Assembly (NCBI GenBank): GCA_029532625.1 | Contig: JARFXM010000009.1 | Span: 2,914,001-2,978,000 of the forward strand | Reading direction: 5' to 3' | DNA: 64,000 nt | Source: Lomentospora prolificans | Taxonomy: Eukaryota > Ascomycota > Sordariomycetes > Microascales > Microascaceae | In this document: one piece after another, positions 54,430-64,000 of the stretch | How the letters are laid out: the number at the start of each line of letters is the position of its first letter | Position numbering within the stretch: position 1 is the stretch's first letter | Translations under genes and position numbers: made by a program | The notes under the pieces: model-generated | What the model was told of the DNA's origin: nothing | The model's database searches: none | What the model saw: only the letters and a program-made list of their open reading frames with translations

Positions 54430-55761
54430 ATGGATACCGCCGTCTCCGCCCCAGAACCCCAGGATGAGTCCTGTCTCCTCCGCACTCTCAAGACCAAGTT
54501 CCCCCTTGAGCTCCTCCTCCGGCTCACCGACTGCCTAGACCCGCACTCCCTCCTCGCGCTCCGTAGCACCTGCCGCGACCTCGAGCGCGTCCTCTTCCAC
54601 ATCTTCGTCAAGCGCTTCTTCAAGAAGCGCCACGTCAAGTACCAGGCCCGGTCCCTGCGCCGCCTCAGCGACATGGCTGACGCGGCCAACTTCGCCCCCC
54701 ACGTCGAGGAGCTGCACATCCACTACCTGCACAGCCTGGAGCGCGAGGACGGCACCGTCTACAACACGGGCACCGACAGGGACCTGCTCGAGAACGCCTT
54801 CTCCAAGCTCCCCAATCTCCGCTCCGTCACCTTGCGCTACGACTCCATCAGCAACAACGCCAACGTGCTCTCGCTCGACATCCGCGTCTACCGCATCGTC
54901 GCCTACGCCCTCACCAGGGCCGGCGCCGCCCTCAGCTCCTTCCACGTCGAGCAGGTCGGCGGCACCGGCGGCGGCATCAACATGCTCGCCCTCGAGCTCC
55001 CCGATGAGGACCGCGACCGCTACGAGGCCGGCCTCCACGGCGTCAAGGCCCTGTCCCTGGCCATCTCGCCCCGCCCCGGCGGCGACCGAGCCTTGACCAG
55101 CTACCTGCGCGCCTTCCGCAACCTCGAGTTTCTGCGCATCAACCTCGACCGCCAGTACCCCGGTCCCTGCCGGGAGGTCATGAAGCCCATGTTCACCCCG
55201 CCACTCGCCAACCTGTCCACCGTCAAGGAGCTCCAGCTGGGCAAGATGATGATCAACCCCCAGACCCTCGTCGGCGTCGTCAACGCCTTTGCCCCCTCCC
55301 TCGACGGCCTAACGCTGTTCCGCGTCGGCGTCTTCGAAGACCCGGGCCATTGGGGCGCCGGCGTGCCCTTTGACAACGGCGTGGCCCCCTACAACTCCGC
55401 CTCGGGCGACTCCCAGTGGAAGTACGTCTTTGCGCGGCTCGCCGCCAACCCCGACCTGCAGAAGCTGACGCGCTTCAACGCCGCCTTCCTGACCGAGCGC
55501 CTCACAAAGGCCCACGTCTCCTTCCGCGTCGCCGGATCCGAGGAGGAAGGGAACCTCGAGCTCGGGCCCTCCTGCGAGTACCGCGGAGCCGATTTCCGTA
55601 GCTTCCTTCGGGATCTCTGTCGCACCGTCGTCGTGCCGCCTCTCCCTCCCCCCTCCGACCTCCACGACTGGGAGGACGACGAGGACCTCGACGAGGATGA
55701 GGTTGACGAGGTTGACGAGGTCGACGAGGTCGACGAGGACGAAGACATGGACGGTCAATGA
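54430..55761 (+). CDS. F-box protein with acidic (DEV)n tail
   Basis: A single exon encodes 443 residues from an ATG in good context (CCGCGATGGA). An F-box-like motif lies at about residues 23-60 (FPLELLLRLTDCLDPHSLLA, LRSTCRDLERVLF). F-box proteins join substrates to SCF ubiquitin ligases through Skp1. The rest has scattered leucine-rich segments (LPNLRSVTLRYDSI, FRNLEFLRINLDRQ, LSTVKELQLGKMMI) that suggest a degenerate LRR substrate-binding region, common in fungal F-box proteins. The C-terminus is an acidic repeat (DEVDEVDEVDEVDED) encoded by a 9-nt tandem repeat. Codon use is strongly GC-ending compared with neighbours. The substrate is unknown. Confidence 0.8.
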   Translation: MDTAVSAPEPQDESCLLRTLKTKFPLELLLRLTDCLDPHSLLALRSTCRDLERVLFHIFVKRFFKKRHVKYQARSLRRLSDMADAANFAPHVEELHIHYLHSLEREDGTVYNTGTDRDLLENAFSKLPNLRSVTLRYDSISNNANVLSLDIRVYRIVAYALTRAGAALSSFHVEQVGGTGGGINMLALELPDEDRDRYEAGLHGVKALSLAISPRPGGDRALTSYLRAFRNLEFLRINLDRQYPGPCREVMKPMFTPPLANLSTVKELQLGKMMINPQTLVGVVNAFAPSLDGLTLFRVGVFEDPGHWGAGVPFDNGVAPYNSASGDSQWKYVFARLAANPDLQKLTRFNAAFLTERLTKAHVSFRVAGSEEEGNLELGPSCEYRGADFRSFLRDLCRTVVVPPLPPPSDLHDWEDDEDLDEDEVDEVDEVDEVDEDEDMDGQ

Positions 55762-56200
55762 CTACCAGCCGCGCAAACGGACGGGCGCCAGGGAACCGTT
55801 TTTGATTATAGGGTTCTACAGGCTTGTCTCTGGCCGGTGCTGTTCTACCTGATTGTCTATCTGAAGAAGAAGAGGGAAGAGGGCCAGTTTGGCCTTCCCT
55901 ATTGATGTAATTCATCAAGATAAACTTGTCCGCCTTGGGAAGAAGAGTGATGCCTACCTAGGTCGGCGGAATACATAGAAAAACTGGCAGTGCGCCGAAG
56001 TTTATACCCCCGTCTTACAATACGAAAACGTAATCACGATTACACACAGCAGCACTTCTCCAAAAAAGAGAATACGAAATCTTGGGCAAAGTCGTGAAAT
56101 AACTACATCAGAGAGGAAAAGACTAGGTAGCGTAAAAGTCCTTCCCATCCACGAGACCGCCGTTATAATACATCGAACAAGAACTCAATCCCGCCCACCT
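55762..56200. other. Tail-to-tail intergenic, 0.44 kb
   Basis: This lies between the stops of the F-box gene (+) and the GMC gene (-) and holds both 3' UTRs. Nothing else is visible. Confidence 0.65.
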
Positions 56201-58224
56201 TTAGTGCTTCTGGCTCTTCTTGGCCTTGAGGGCGCGCTTCAGGGCACGCTTGCACTTGGGGGGCTGCTCGGGCTCCTCAGGCTCCTCAGGCTCTTGGGGG
56301 TTCTCACCGCCGTCAGAGCCGGCCTGCTCGAGAATCCTCTCGGCAATCTTCTCGGCGACGGCGTAGACGGTCTCGCAGGTAGTGGCGCCGATCAGAGTAG
56401 GCTGGATACCGCTGTCGATAATTCGGAGGTTCTTGGTGCCGTAGACGAAAAGGTCCTCGTCGACGACGCCACCCCACTCGCGGGGCATCTTGGCAGTGGT
56501 GCCGATGGGGTGGAAGACGGAGGGGATGATGTTGTTCTTGACCCATTCGAGGAGCTGTTCGTCCGTTTCGACATCGGGACCGGGGGCGGACTCGATGGCC
56601 TGGTACTGTTCGAGGTCGCCCGTGGTCATGAAGCGGCGCATGAACTTGACAATCTCGACCATGATCTCGAGATCGAGCGGGTTGGAGCCGGCGCGGTAGT
56701 CGACGAGGACCTCGGACTCGGGGCTGGAGACGTTGAGGCGGATGTCGCCACGGGAGCAAGGGTGGAGGTTCTGGACGGAGCCGCCGGGCCCGGAAAGCAT
56801 CATCTCGTTAAAGACGACGTTGGATGACTCCATGAGCTTGGAGAAGACCGCCTGTTGCTGGCGGTAACCCTCGATCTGCTCCTCGGTGTAGTGGGCGGGG
56901 AGGAACTCGGTGGGCTCCTGGGCGGCGTACTTGGCGGCGATCTCCTGGTACCTGTCGGGCGTGATGACGGGAAGACCCATCATGGCGGCAAGATTAGGGT
57001 GAGCGTCAGGACCGGAACCGGGGCCATAATAGGGCTCCTCATCATTGGGAGGAATCCCCCAGGTGTACCCGATAAAAGGTATGTAGCTGTGGTCCTGGAA
57101 GTTGGAGCCAACACCAGGAAGGTCAACCCTAGCCTCAATACCGGCCTCAGCAAGGTGGTCAGCGGGTCCAACGCCGCTAAGCATGAGAATCTGGGGGGTA
57201 TGGATGGCGCCAGCGGCGAGGATAACCTCGCGCTTGGCCTTGACGGTAACGGCAGAGGTGTCGTTGCTGGCGCGGAAAGTGACGCCAGTGGCAGTCAAGT
57301 CGTCGCCGAAGATGATATTAGACACCTTGGAGCCAGTGATCATCTGGTAGTTCTCGCGGTTGATGTCGTCCCAGTGACCGGTGCGGGCGTAGGATCGCAC
57401 ATAATTGACGTTGTCCTGGGCCATGGGGTACCAGTAGAGACCGGCCTCACCAGCGCCCGAGTCGGCGGGGATGGTCATGCCATCAACTTTGGACATGGCC
57501 TCATAGAGGATCACTTCAAACGGTGTTAGCCCTGGAGAAGAACCCGAAAAGGGGGGGGCGGGGGAGGATTGCACTTACTGGTTTGCTCGCTAGCCGTACC
57601 GTTGCTGAAGGAGACTTGGATCTCGCCGTCGCCCCAGTAGTCCAGATCGTAGAGGATCTTGTACTTCTCGATCTGCTCCTCGGTGGGTGGGTTGAGGGTC
57701 ATGGCCTAATGGGCGGGTTAGAGGGCTGATCCATAACAAGAGTCTGGACATCGCCATACCTTTTTGAAGTAGGGAAGAAGACCATCCCAATCCCAATCCG
57801 CAGCGTTCGATCCTCCGAGAGTCTTCCAAGCGTCGTACTCTTCGGTGGTACCCCTAAGCCAGACCTGGCCGTTGACGAGGGAGCTACCTCCGACACCCTT
57901 ACCAATACCGACCATGAAAGTTCGGTCGTTGAGGGCCGGGCTGGGCTGCGAAGTGATATCGTACATGCGCTCGGGGGCGAAGCCGGTCACGTCATGGAAC
58001 ACACCTTCCTCGATGACGAGAACGGTGTACTTGCCGCTCTCAGTCAAGCGATCACCGACAGTGAGGCCAGAGGTACCGCCACCGACAATAACGTAGTCGT
58101 ACTCGTCGGCGATCTCATCAGCGCGGCTAACAAGCTGGGCGTACTTCGAAGTAGTGGGCCAAGCAGCAACGAGCTGGGCCGTCGCGGTCAAAAAGACCAA
58201 GACGGTGTTCTTAAGAGAAGGCAT
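56201..58224 (-). CDS. Secreted GMC-family (AA3-like) flavoprotein lacking the second catalytic His/Asn
   Basis: Three exons (58224-57760, 57705-57579, 57513-56201; phases 0 and 1) encode 634 residues. A signal peptide (about 1-21) precedes the FAD-binding motif YVIVGGGTSGLTVGDRL (44-60). The GMC signatures are present: GIGKGVGGSSLVNGQVWLRG, and AAGAIHTPQILMLSGVGP. The first catalytic His is His532 in HPIGTTAKMP. The second position, His or Asn in most relatives (in glucose oxidase, SSHVMT), aligns with Thr575 in IGATTCETVYAVAEK. The C-terminus is unusual: from about residue 602 an acidic Pro/Glu repeat runs into a strongly basic end (KCKRALKRALKAKKSQK). Family members oxidise sugars or alcohols, but a few are non-redox (versicolorin B synthase). 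The substrate is unknown. The second intron uses an AAG acceptor. Confidence 0.88.
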
Positions 58225-58394
58225 GGCTGCTGCGGTCCCTTTTGCTGCGTTCTATCTCGTGGTAGGTAGTGTACAAGAGCGCTAATAAAGAGCGACTGAA
58301 GAAAATATTCTTCAAAGAAGGGGAGCCAAAAGGAGTGAAAGCTCTTGGGAAGCTTCCGCTAAACCCCGGATGGATTGGGGGGGAGGGGAGCATT

Positions 58395-58407
58395 ATGCTA
58401 TATATCA
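58395..58407 (-). promoter_or_regulatory. TATA-like element of the GMC gene
   Basis: TTGATATATAGC on the - strand lies about 175 bp upstream of the GMC ATG. Spacing is long for a TATA box unless the leader is about 140 nt. Confidence 0.3.
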
Positions 58408-61233
58408 ACAACATCGACTGCTCAGCTTGGGTGAGCTTGGCAAGCCAAATCCCCCGAAGTCGCCGGCGAACCACGCGTGGGAGCTGCCAGGACGATGGAC
58501 ACATGGTGCAGCAAGGTGTCACCTTGATCTATTACTTCCAGCGCGCCGCGCCCTTTCTCCACAACGACGTTGGCCTCCAAGCCCTGCGATTCTCCAAATC
58601 GGACTGTTCAATATAGGTTGCTTCATCCCAATTGGAGGACTGGCGCCAAGAGCCAGTTCGTCCGCACCACACCCTGGCCATCGGACGAAATGAAGCTGGT
58701 GCTAGAAGCAACATCGCCACAGGGAATGAAGACGGATCATTGATGCGATGCGGTGCGCGGGCGGACCGGACCAAGGTTCCACGGGCCGGGGGAGTGTGGG
58801 TAGGCAACCACACTACGGAGGTGCACAAGGCGACATGAGATGATGATCCGAGTCCTGCACCAATATAATATGCGCCTGCATGTGTACATCCATGCCACGC
58901 CCTGTTCCCAGGGGGGTGCCTGTAAGTGCGGGGGCCGTGGAGATTGGGTTTCTGGGCTTTCGGTTCCCCACGGCCGGTCTGTGAACTACAAGTTGGTGAT
59001 GTGCTCGCCCTCGATACTGCTCGAAGGCTGCTTATTTCGGGCAGTCAAACTGGGCAAAATCCTCGAAATGGAAGTAGATTTCTCAAAGGGGACTTTCTTG
59101 AGAGAGTTGGATGGGGAGTTTCTCGACCTCAGCTGTATCTGCAGTGCCTTTTTGCCCCCAGCAACACAGAAATGCCAGGTAGTATCTTGGTCGAGAGCAC
59201 AGCCGAATTGCTCCGCACCGCCAATAGAAAATGGTACCAAGAAAGAAGAAGGATGCCATGTGGTGAAAGACGAGATATTGGTCTCATCCAGCACATGTCT
59301 CGTGTTCATCCCCCGGCTGACCACCAGAATCGCATGAGGACATCAGAAAATGTGTTCCTCTCTTCCCGTACGGCTACACTTCTCGGCTGCTATTATCCAT
59401 CAATTGATCCCCTTCCGCGCCTTTCTCCGCTTGAATGCCTTGGCTGTTCCTTCCCACTGAACCCGCTGGTGAATGGCCGTGGAGGCATCAACTGACGGGC
59501 TCGCTGGACAGCACTAGTCTCGTCTCAGTTAGCTTCGGCGTCGGATAGTTAAAAGGATTCCCTGCTAAAATGTTCTGGCTCAAGTCCTGGTCTGCAAAGA
59601 GAGGATATGGAGTCTAAAGACCGACGATCGGAACAGCCACACTGATGACGTTGAAGCTCTCGACGTGGTGCTCCTCTTGAACCCGCTGGCCACGACTTCT
59701 GTTTCAACTCTGTCTTTGATCCACGAAGCACTCAAATTCTCACAACGCGCGAAGGATCATACACTCTCTCCACCCACGACTGCGAAGTAGCGTCGAGATC
59801 ACGGTGGGACCCGCCTCGTCCCGGACAAGCCGATCCTGAGCACGGAGCAACTCAGGACTCAATGACCCGTTTTCGTCCTACTGTATTAATAACTCGAGCT
59901 TTGAGAGCTGGCAGTAATAGAATCCAACCGAAGCTCAAGAGTCGCACTCTCAATGCGACCTTCTCAAGGGGCACCAGGCTTGATGAATAGGACCAGCCTG
60001 GCCTTGAATCCCGGTTCGCGTGCCTCTCTAATGCAGTAGTGCCAGCAGTGGAGCCTGGTCTACCCTTGCAACCACAGTCATTGATCATCTTCATGCGAGT
60101 GTTAAAGTGACCATTTGGCTCATAATACCCTGCTCACACGTCGGTCGATTCTTTCTCCATAATAGGAAAAGGGTTCGATGACGAGGCTCGCTTTCCACTG
60201 CATGTTGACCGCAGGCCGTTTCACCGTTTCTACTACTCTTCCGAGGTCCACAACGATAGGGCCTACAATAGCCATTCTGATTGCGCTTCAAAGGATTGTT
60301 GGTTCACGCTGGCCTCAACTCCACAGGCCTGGCCGTCGCCAAGCTCTGGGTCACAACCGCTTTACGTCCGAGCACTTCTGCGCCCCGTCCGGAGAGTACC
60401 ACATTAGCACGCCAAATTAGGCTAATCACGCCCTGTGAGCGTTGCATTCTCTGAAATCAACTCAGGGCCCCAGAGGCACGTCGACGCAGGTACTTGAACT
60501 ATCTCGCTCAACTTCATCTGGGCCTTCACCCTTCGAGTTTGCGCCAAGCCGGAGAATCACCTCAAGCCGTTGTAGTCAAGATCGAATTCGGCGTGGGAGG
60601 TATGATCGCTTGGCAACTTTCGACGCTCCAAGTGGAGATTATATCCTGAAAGAGTGTTGAGTAATTGCTTATGTGAAGAATTGCAAATCACACCAGAAAG
60701 GATCCCCTGTTATTATTATTCCATGCTGGCCTTCGAGTCGAGTCTCTTGTTTCTACCTGCAGAAATTCGTAATCTCCTGGTTCCCTGGTTTCGTTCCAAC
60801 TTGTGTAACTCCTTCTACCAGTAATCGCGCTCCGCTCCATCAAGACCTGCCCTCCGTTCGGCACAGAGGGAAACAATCCCCTGTGGCATGATTTTTGCCT
60901 GGATATGAGCTGGGTCGTTGCCGAGTGGTTTATATTTTGGGCCGATCACGGATGAAGCTCAGGTTGATGTTATTTTGAGGTACCTCGTGCTGCCTTTCAG
61001 TCGCAGTGGCCATGAGCTTTGACGGCACCATGCAATAGAAGAGTGAACGCCGCTTCATTTTGTTTCCATGTCGGATTCCCGGGATACTCCTCATCGGCAA
61101 CCGCTGGCACTCTGCGCCTTCCAGAAGGGAACGGATTGAGAGTGCTGTGCCGAGCTGCCAAACCTTATTACACTAAACCTTGCCAGCTACCGTGCGCCAG
61201 GCGTCGGGCCTGGGCGCCATCCCTCACTAGCTG

Positions 61234-61247
61234 GCTGGCTAGCCAGC
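61234..61247. repeat. Perfect 14-bp palindrome GCTGGCTAGCCAGC
   Basis: The sequence equals its own reverse complement and joins two GGCTGG/CCAGCC-type half sites head to head. A further GGCT lies just to the left. Confidence 0.7.
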
Positions 61248-61514
61248 TGCTGGTTCTAATCGTCAAAGGCTCCACTGGCTCTCATGCTAATAGCTCTGCC
61301 GGGCCTAGTTTGCGGGAACCCAAAATGGATGGGAATGGTCTGATGGTTGAAGAATAAGCTTCTTTTCATTTTAGCGCACGGAACCGGTCAAGTTTAGAGC
61401 GGGTGCCAAAAACAACCTGACAATAACGGGCCAAGTGAAAGAAGACAGACGAAAGAAAAAAAAATAAAGATTTTGTCAAACATTGGACCCTGCCATATAC
61501 ACTATGTACCATCC

Positions 61515-61554
61515 ACCCGATCCTGACTTTGGTAACCCGATCCTGACTTTGGTA
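61515..61554. repeat. 20-bp perfect tandem duplication
   Basis: The unit ACCCGATCCTGACTTTGGTA occurs twice in direct succession, 40-80 bp past the stop of the DUF4419 gene, in its likely 3' UTR. Confidence 0.9.
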
Positions 61555-61593
61555 AGTCGGCCATGCCGCCACGAGAGGGGAGTAGCACGATAT

Positions 61594-62937
61594 CTATTCT
61601 AGATTTCCAAGATCATGCTTTGGGCTACAGTTGTCGTCCTCGAAATAGGTTGGCAAGAATCCTAGTTCCTCGTTGATCGCCTGCGTTGCGTTCCGGCCGT
61701 GGTCTACTGGGCCGTATAGAAGCCAACCCGAGCTCGGCTGGATAGTGCCATGATGAGTCGGGTCGTCGTCGACCTCGATTGCCCCGTCCTCTTCATCGTC
61801 GTCACCGACACGTCTGGCCTTGGCTGCTCGCTTGTACGCATCGATGTAGCCGTCCGGGTACCCTTCCGTGACCCTCTTGCCAAGCGTACCAGCAAGTACC
61901 ATGGCCTCAAACCTGTCAACGTCCCTAAAGTCGATCATGACAAACGGCGCCTGGGCGTACGCGACAGGTAACTTCGAAATGGAAACTTTTGCATAGGTGA
62001 CGCCGTCATATTGAGCAGCGCCGTATTCGTTGCGGGCAAACTCCTTGCCGTTAGCATCCCAATACCAGAACCCGGTGAGCCAGCCGTTGAGATAGTACGG
62101 CGGGTCACCGCACACCCAGCCTGCCTCAGCTACGACGATGCTGTTCCAGAAGTCCTTGATCTCGTCGCTATCTGGCTCGTCAAAAGTTTTCACAAATCGT
62201 GAGAGGATAGGCCTGAGCCTAGCCTGGTATTCCGTAGGTTCTACCCCAAACTCTGAGAGGCGATCGATCTTGTCGTAGAGGGCTTCCCAGTCACTCTTCT
62301 CACCCAGCAAGGTAACAGAGGGCAGTCCGCAAATTACCTCACCCTCGAACTTGAAGTACGCCTTCATGAGGCCCATCATAAGGACGTTGGCGGTCATGCG
62401 ATCGGAATCGGTCGTGGTGGTGAAGTTGGGCTGGATCCAGTCCAGAAGCCAATCCGTCTTGACGCGGTCTTGGATTTCATACTGGAAACGCTCAAGCACG
62501 AGGTACCACGTGAAATCCTGAACCTTGATAGTCTCCTGGCCTTCATGGTCGACGAAGAGCTTTCGGATGTCTTCGGCGTGCGTGTTCATGTAAAAGTTCA
62601 TCTGGACGAGGATGGTGAACCATACCTCCTCGGGCCGGATGACAAGGTGCAGGTGTTGCCCCCATGCCTGGAGCGCACCGCGGAGGAAGCTATCGGCGGA
62701 GGGCTGGAGCCCGGTCTCTTCTGTAATGTCTTCAAAGTCTAGCGAAGACATGAGCACTTCGGTATCGGGACTGGTAAACTCGCCGTTGACGCTCTCTTGG
62801 AAGAAGGTGTCAATTGAAGTTATCGCGGCCGGGCCGTTGTAAGGCTTGGGGTCGCCGCCAGGGATGACGACGACCTTGGCTGTGGCAGCTGCTACGCTGA
62901 GCAGCGAGACGACTCTGGACAAAATTCTCCGCATCAT
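61594..62937 (-). CDS. Secreted DUF4419-family protein
   Basis: A single exon encodes 447 residues. It begins with two adjacent Met codons, and a signal peptide (about 1-20, RILSRVVSLLSVAAATA) precedes the mature protein. The DUF4419 body is clear: GLQPSADSFLRGALQAWGQH then LHLVIRPEEVWFTILVQMNF, YMNTHAEDIRKLFVDHEG, FKTDWLLD-type segments, VEPTEYQARLRPILSRFVKT, and WVCGDPPYYLNGWLTGF. This family is common in fungi and some protists, and its function is unknown. An acidic insertion (GDDDEEDGAIEVDDD) lies near residue 380. Many fungal members appear secreted, as here. There is no metal-binding or hydrolase motif I can name. The gene stands alone between two gene-poor stretches. Confidence 0.88.
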   Translation of the reverse strand: MMRRILSRVVSLLSVAAATAKVVVIPGGDPKPYNGPAAITSIDTFFQESVNGEFTSPDTEVLMSSLDFEDITEETGLQPSADSFLRGALQAWGQHLHLVIRPEEVWFTILVQMNFYMNTHAEDIRKLFVDHEGQETIKVQDFTWYLVLERFQYEIQDRVKTDWLLDWIQPNFTTTTDSDRMTANVLMMGLMKAYFKFEGEVICGLPSVTLLGEKSDWEALYDKIDRLSEFGVEPTEYQARLRPILSRFVKTFDEPDSDEIKDFWNSIVVAEAGWVCGDPPYYLNGWLTGFWYWDANGKEFARNEYGAAQYDGVTYAKVSISKLPVAYAQAPFVMIDFRDVDRFEAMVLAGTLGKRVTEGYPDGYIDAYKRAAKARRVGDDDEEDGAIEVDDDPTHHGTIQPSSGWLLYGPVDHGRNATQAINEELGFLPTYFEDDNCSPKHDLGNLE

Positions 62938-64000
62938 GGGGTCTTGTATATCTAAGGATGAAGAGATAAAGGAAACGGCCGATCTGAGGGCGATTGGACT
63001 AGCAACTTTCCCCGCATCAGAGAAGAATTGGAGGCGAGTCGGTCCCTTTTTATGACCCGCCTAGCCCCCGGATATCTCGAGATTCCTTTTTCTTTCTTCT
63101 TTCGTTTTAATCATTCTGAACCCTGGTTCTCGTACTATCCGTCCTGCTTCACCGTATCACTTTCACACACTTTGGCGGATGAAGTTCAAAGAAGGTGGGG
63201 AAATCGAGGTAGAATACAGATGATTGCCATGAGTTTATAGTAGGCACTATAAACACTTGGCTACCATTCGCGGGAGCCTGGAAACAGAATAGTACGTTGC
63301 ATGCAACATCACTGTAATACAGAAGATCAGGAGAGGGAAGCAGTAATTTTGATTTATTTTTAGCAACATGTTCCTAATCCAAACATATTGGGCCCTTCTA
63401 GTCGAGTATATGGCATGCTCGTTTGCCGCTTTCTGTCCTGGTAGCATCTAGCCCGTGCAAGTGTAAAAAATCATTACACTGGCGCTTCAGCGGTTGCCAC
63501 GGCGGCACTTGTCTGTGAGAGATACGCTATCGTTCGGCGCCGGAGTCTCTCCTACGTTGGCCGAACCGCCCCATGCTCAGGAAGCTGGGGTGGGAAAGAG
63601 GCTCTGGAAACGGGGTATTCGGATGCTTGGGCTCTCGCCTGGCCAAGACTAGCTGGTTCCACTCGAATCATCCAGGAAGAGCTTGAGCAATTGGGAGATC
63701 CAGGGATCAAGGCTACATTAATATATCGTCTCTAATCGAGATAATGATGAGATCTGCGGGTGGGGGAGCTAGGTTAGATGATGAGACAATAGTTCCTCGC
63801 AAATATATATGAATGCTTACGGGCGAATACTCCGTCTCTCTTCAGCCCTCCGCTTCTAGAATGACTGGGGTCCAGATAAAATCCCGCTCGGCTATGTGCA
63901 AGACGCAGGAGAAACGAAGTACGCAAAGCCGCCATGTGCAGTGTTGATCATCGATTTTCCGAGGAACGTCACATGGGCACGAGCAGCCAGACTCGGAATT
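62938..64000. other. Intergenic to window end, 1.06 kb
   Basis: The left end is the DUF4419 promoter. Beyond it only short frames occur and none shows a motif. TATATATGA near 63804-63812 could be a promoter for a gene starting beyond the window, but nothing in view confirms this. Confidence 0.5.

Larger units (their letters stand above)
58225..61593. other. Gene-poor region, 3.4 kb
   Basis: The left end is the GMC promoter and the right end the 3' UTR of the DUF4419 gene. Two overlapping + frames at 58840-59495 lack motifs, and the longer one lacks an ATG start. A GCTGGCTAGCCAGC palindrome lies at 61234-61247 and a 20-bp tandem duplication at 61515-61554. No gene is supported. Confidence 0.5.

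Noticed and set aside
55689..55761. DEVD repeats as caspase-type cleavage sites
   Set aside because: Fungal metacaspases cut after Arg/Lys, and the repeat is simply an acidic minisatellite product.
58840..59495. Two long overlapping + frames (165 and 189 codons)
   Set aside because: They overlap in different frames on the same strand, have no motif, and the longer lacks an ATG at its start. This fits chance openness rather than a gene.

Overview
This window is nuclear DNA of a filamentous ascomycete, most likely a Sordariomycete and probably close to Sordariales. The genes carry short spliceosomal introns (about 50-170 nt, GTRNGT donors, CTAAC/CTGAC-like branch sites), are widely spaced on both strands and have fungal-specific content: Opi1/CCG-8, HapX, Ugo1, an AA9 LPMO, a GH45 protein and a WSC sensor. 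All exon structures were worked out by hand from reading-frame continuity, splice phase and family motifs. No transcript data were used. No tRNA, rRNA, CRISPR array or intact transposon was found.

Layout. 1-8 kb: the 3' end of an unidentified gene (+), an Opi1-family repressor (-), and a SET-domain Rkm4-type protein methyltransferase (+). 10-13 kb: an orphan gene (+) and the AP-1 clathrin adaptor mu subunit (-). 14-19.5 kb: a secreted AA9 LPMO with CBM1 (-) and a WSC-domain single-pass membrane protein (-). 21-26 kb: Ugo1 (-) and the mitochondrial [2Fe-2S] ferredoxin Yah1 (+) share a divergent promoter region, followed by Rrp15 (-). 26.4-27.3 kb: a secreted GH45 protein with an altered catalytic-acid region (-). 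27.3-30.8 kb: gene-poor.

30.8-35.2 kb: cytosolic glutamyl-tRNA synthetase (-), divergent mitochondrial ribosomal protein uL1m (+), and COG2 (-). 37.6-39.5 kb: HapX, the iron-regulatory bZIP partner of the CCAAT-binding complex (+). 42.8-48.3 kb: a 1,826-residue protein of unknown function with a Sel1-like C-terminus (+), preceded by a 4-codon uORF that overlaps its start codon. 50.6-53.4 kb: a five-exon DUF1399/GRDP-like protein with a Gly/Cys-rich tail (+). 54.4-58.2 kb: an F-box protein (+) and a secreted GMC oxidoreductase whose second catalytic position is Thr (-). 58.2-61.6 kb: gene-poor. 61.6-62.9 kb: a secreted DUF4419 protein (-).

Themes. Three secreted plant-biomass-type enzymes (AA9, GH45, GMC/AA3) lie in the window but are scattered among housekeeping genes, so they are not a cluster. 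Iron and Fe-S biology appears twice (Yah1, HapX). The most unusual signals are the divergent GH45 active site, the GMC protein with a missing second catalytic His/Asn and an odd acidic-then-basic tail, recurrent GGCTGG/CCAGCC clusters in intergenic DNA, and the ATGA-overlapping uORF.
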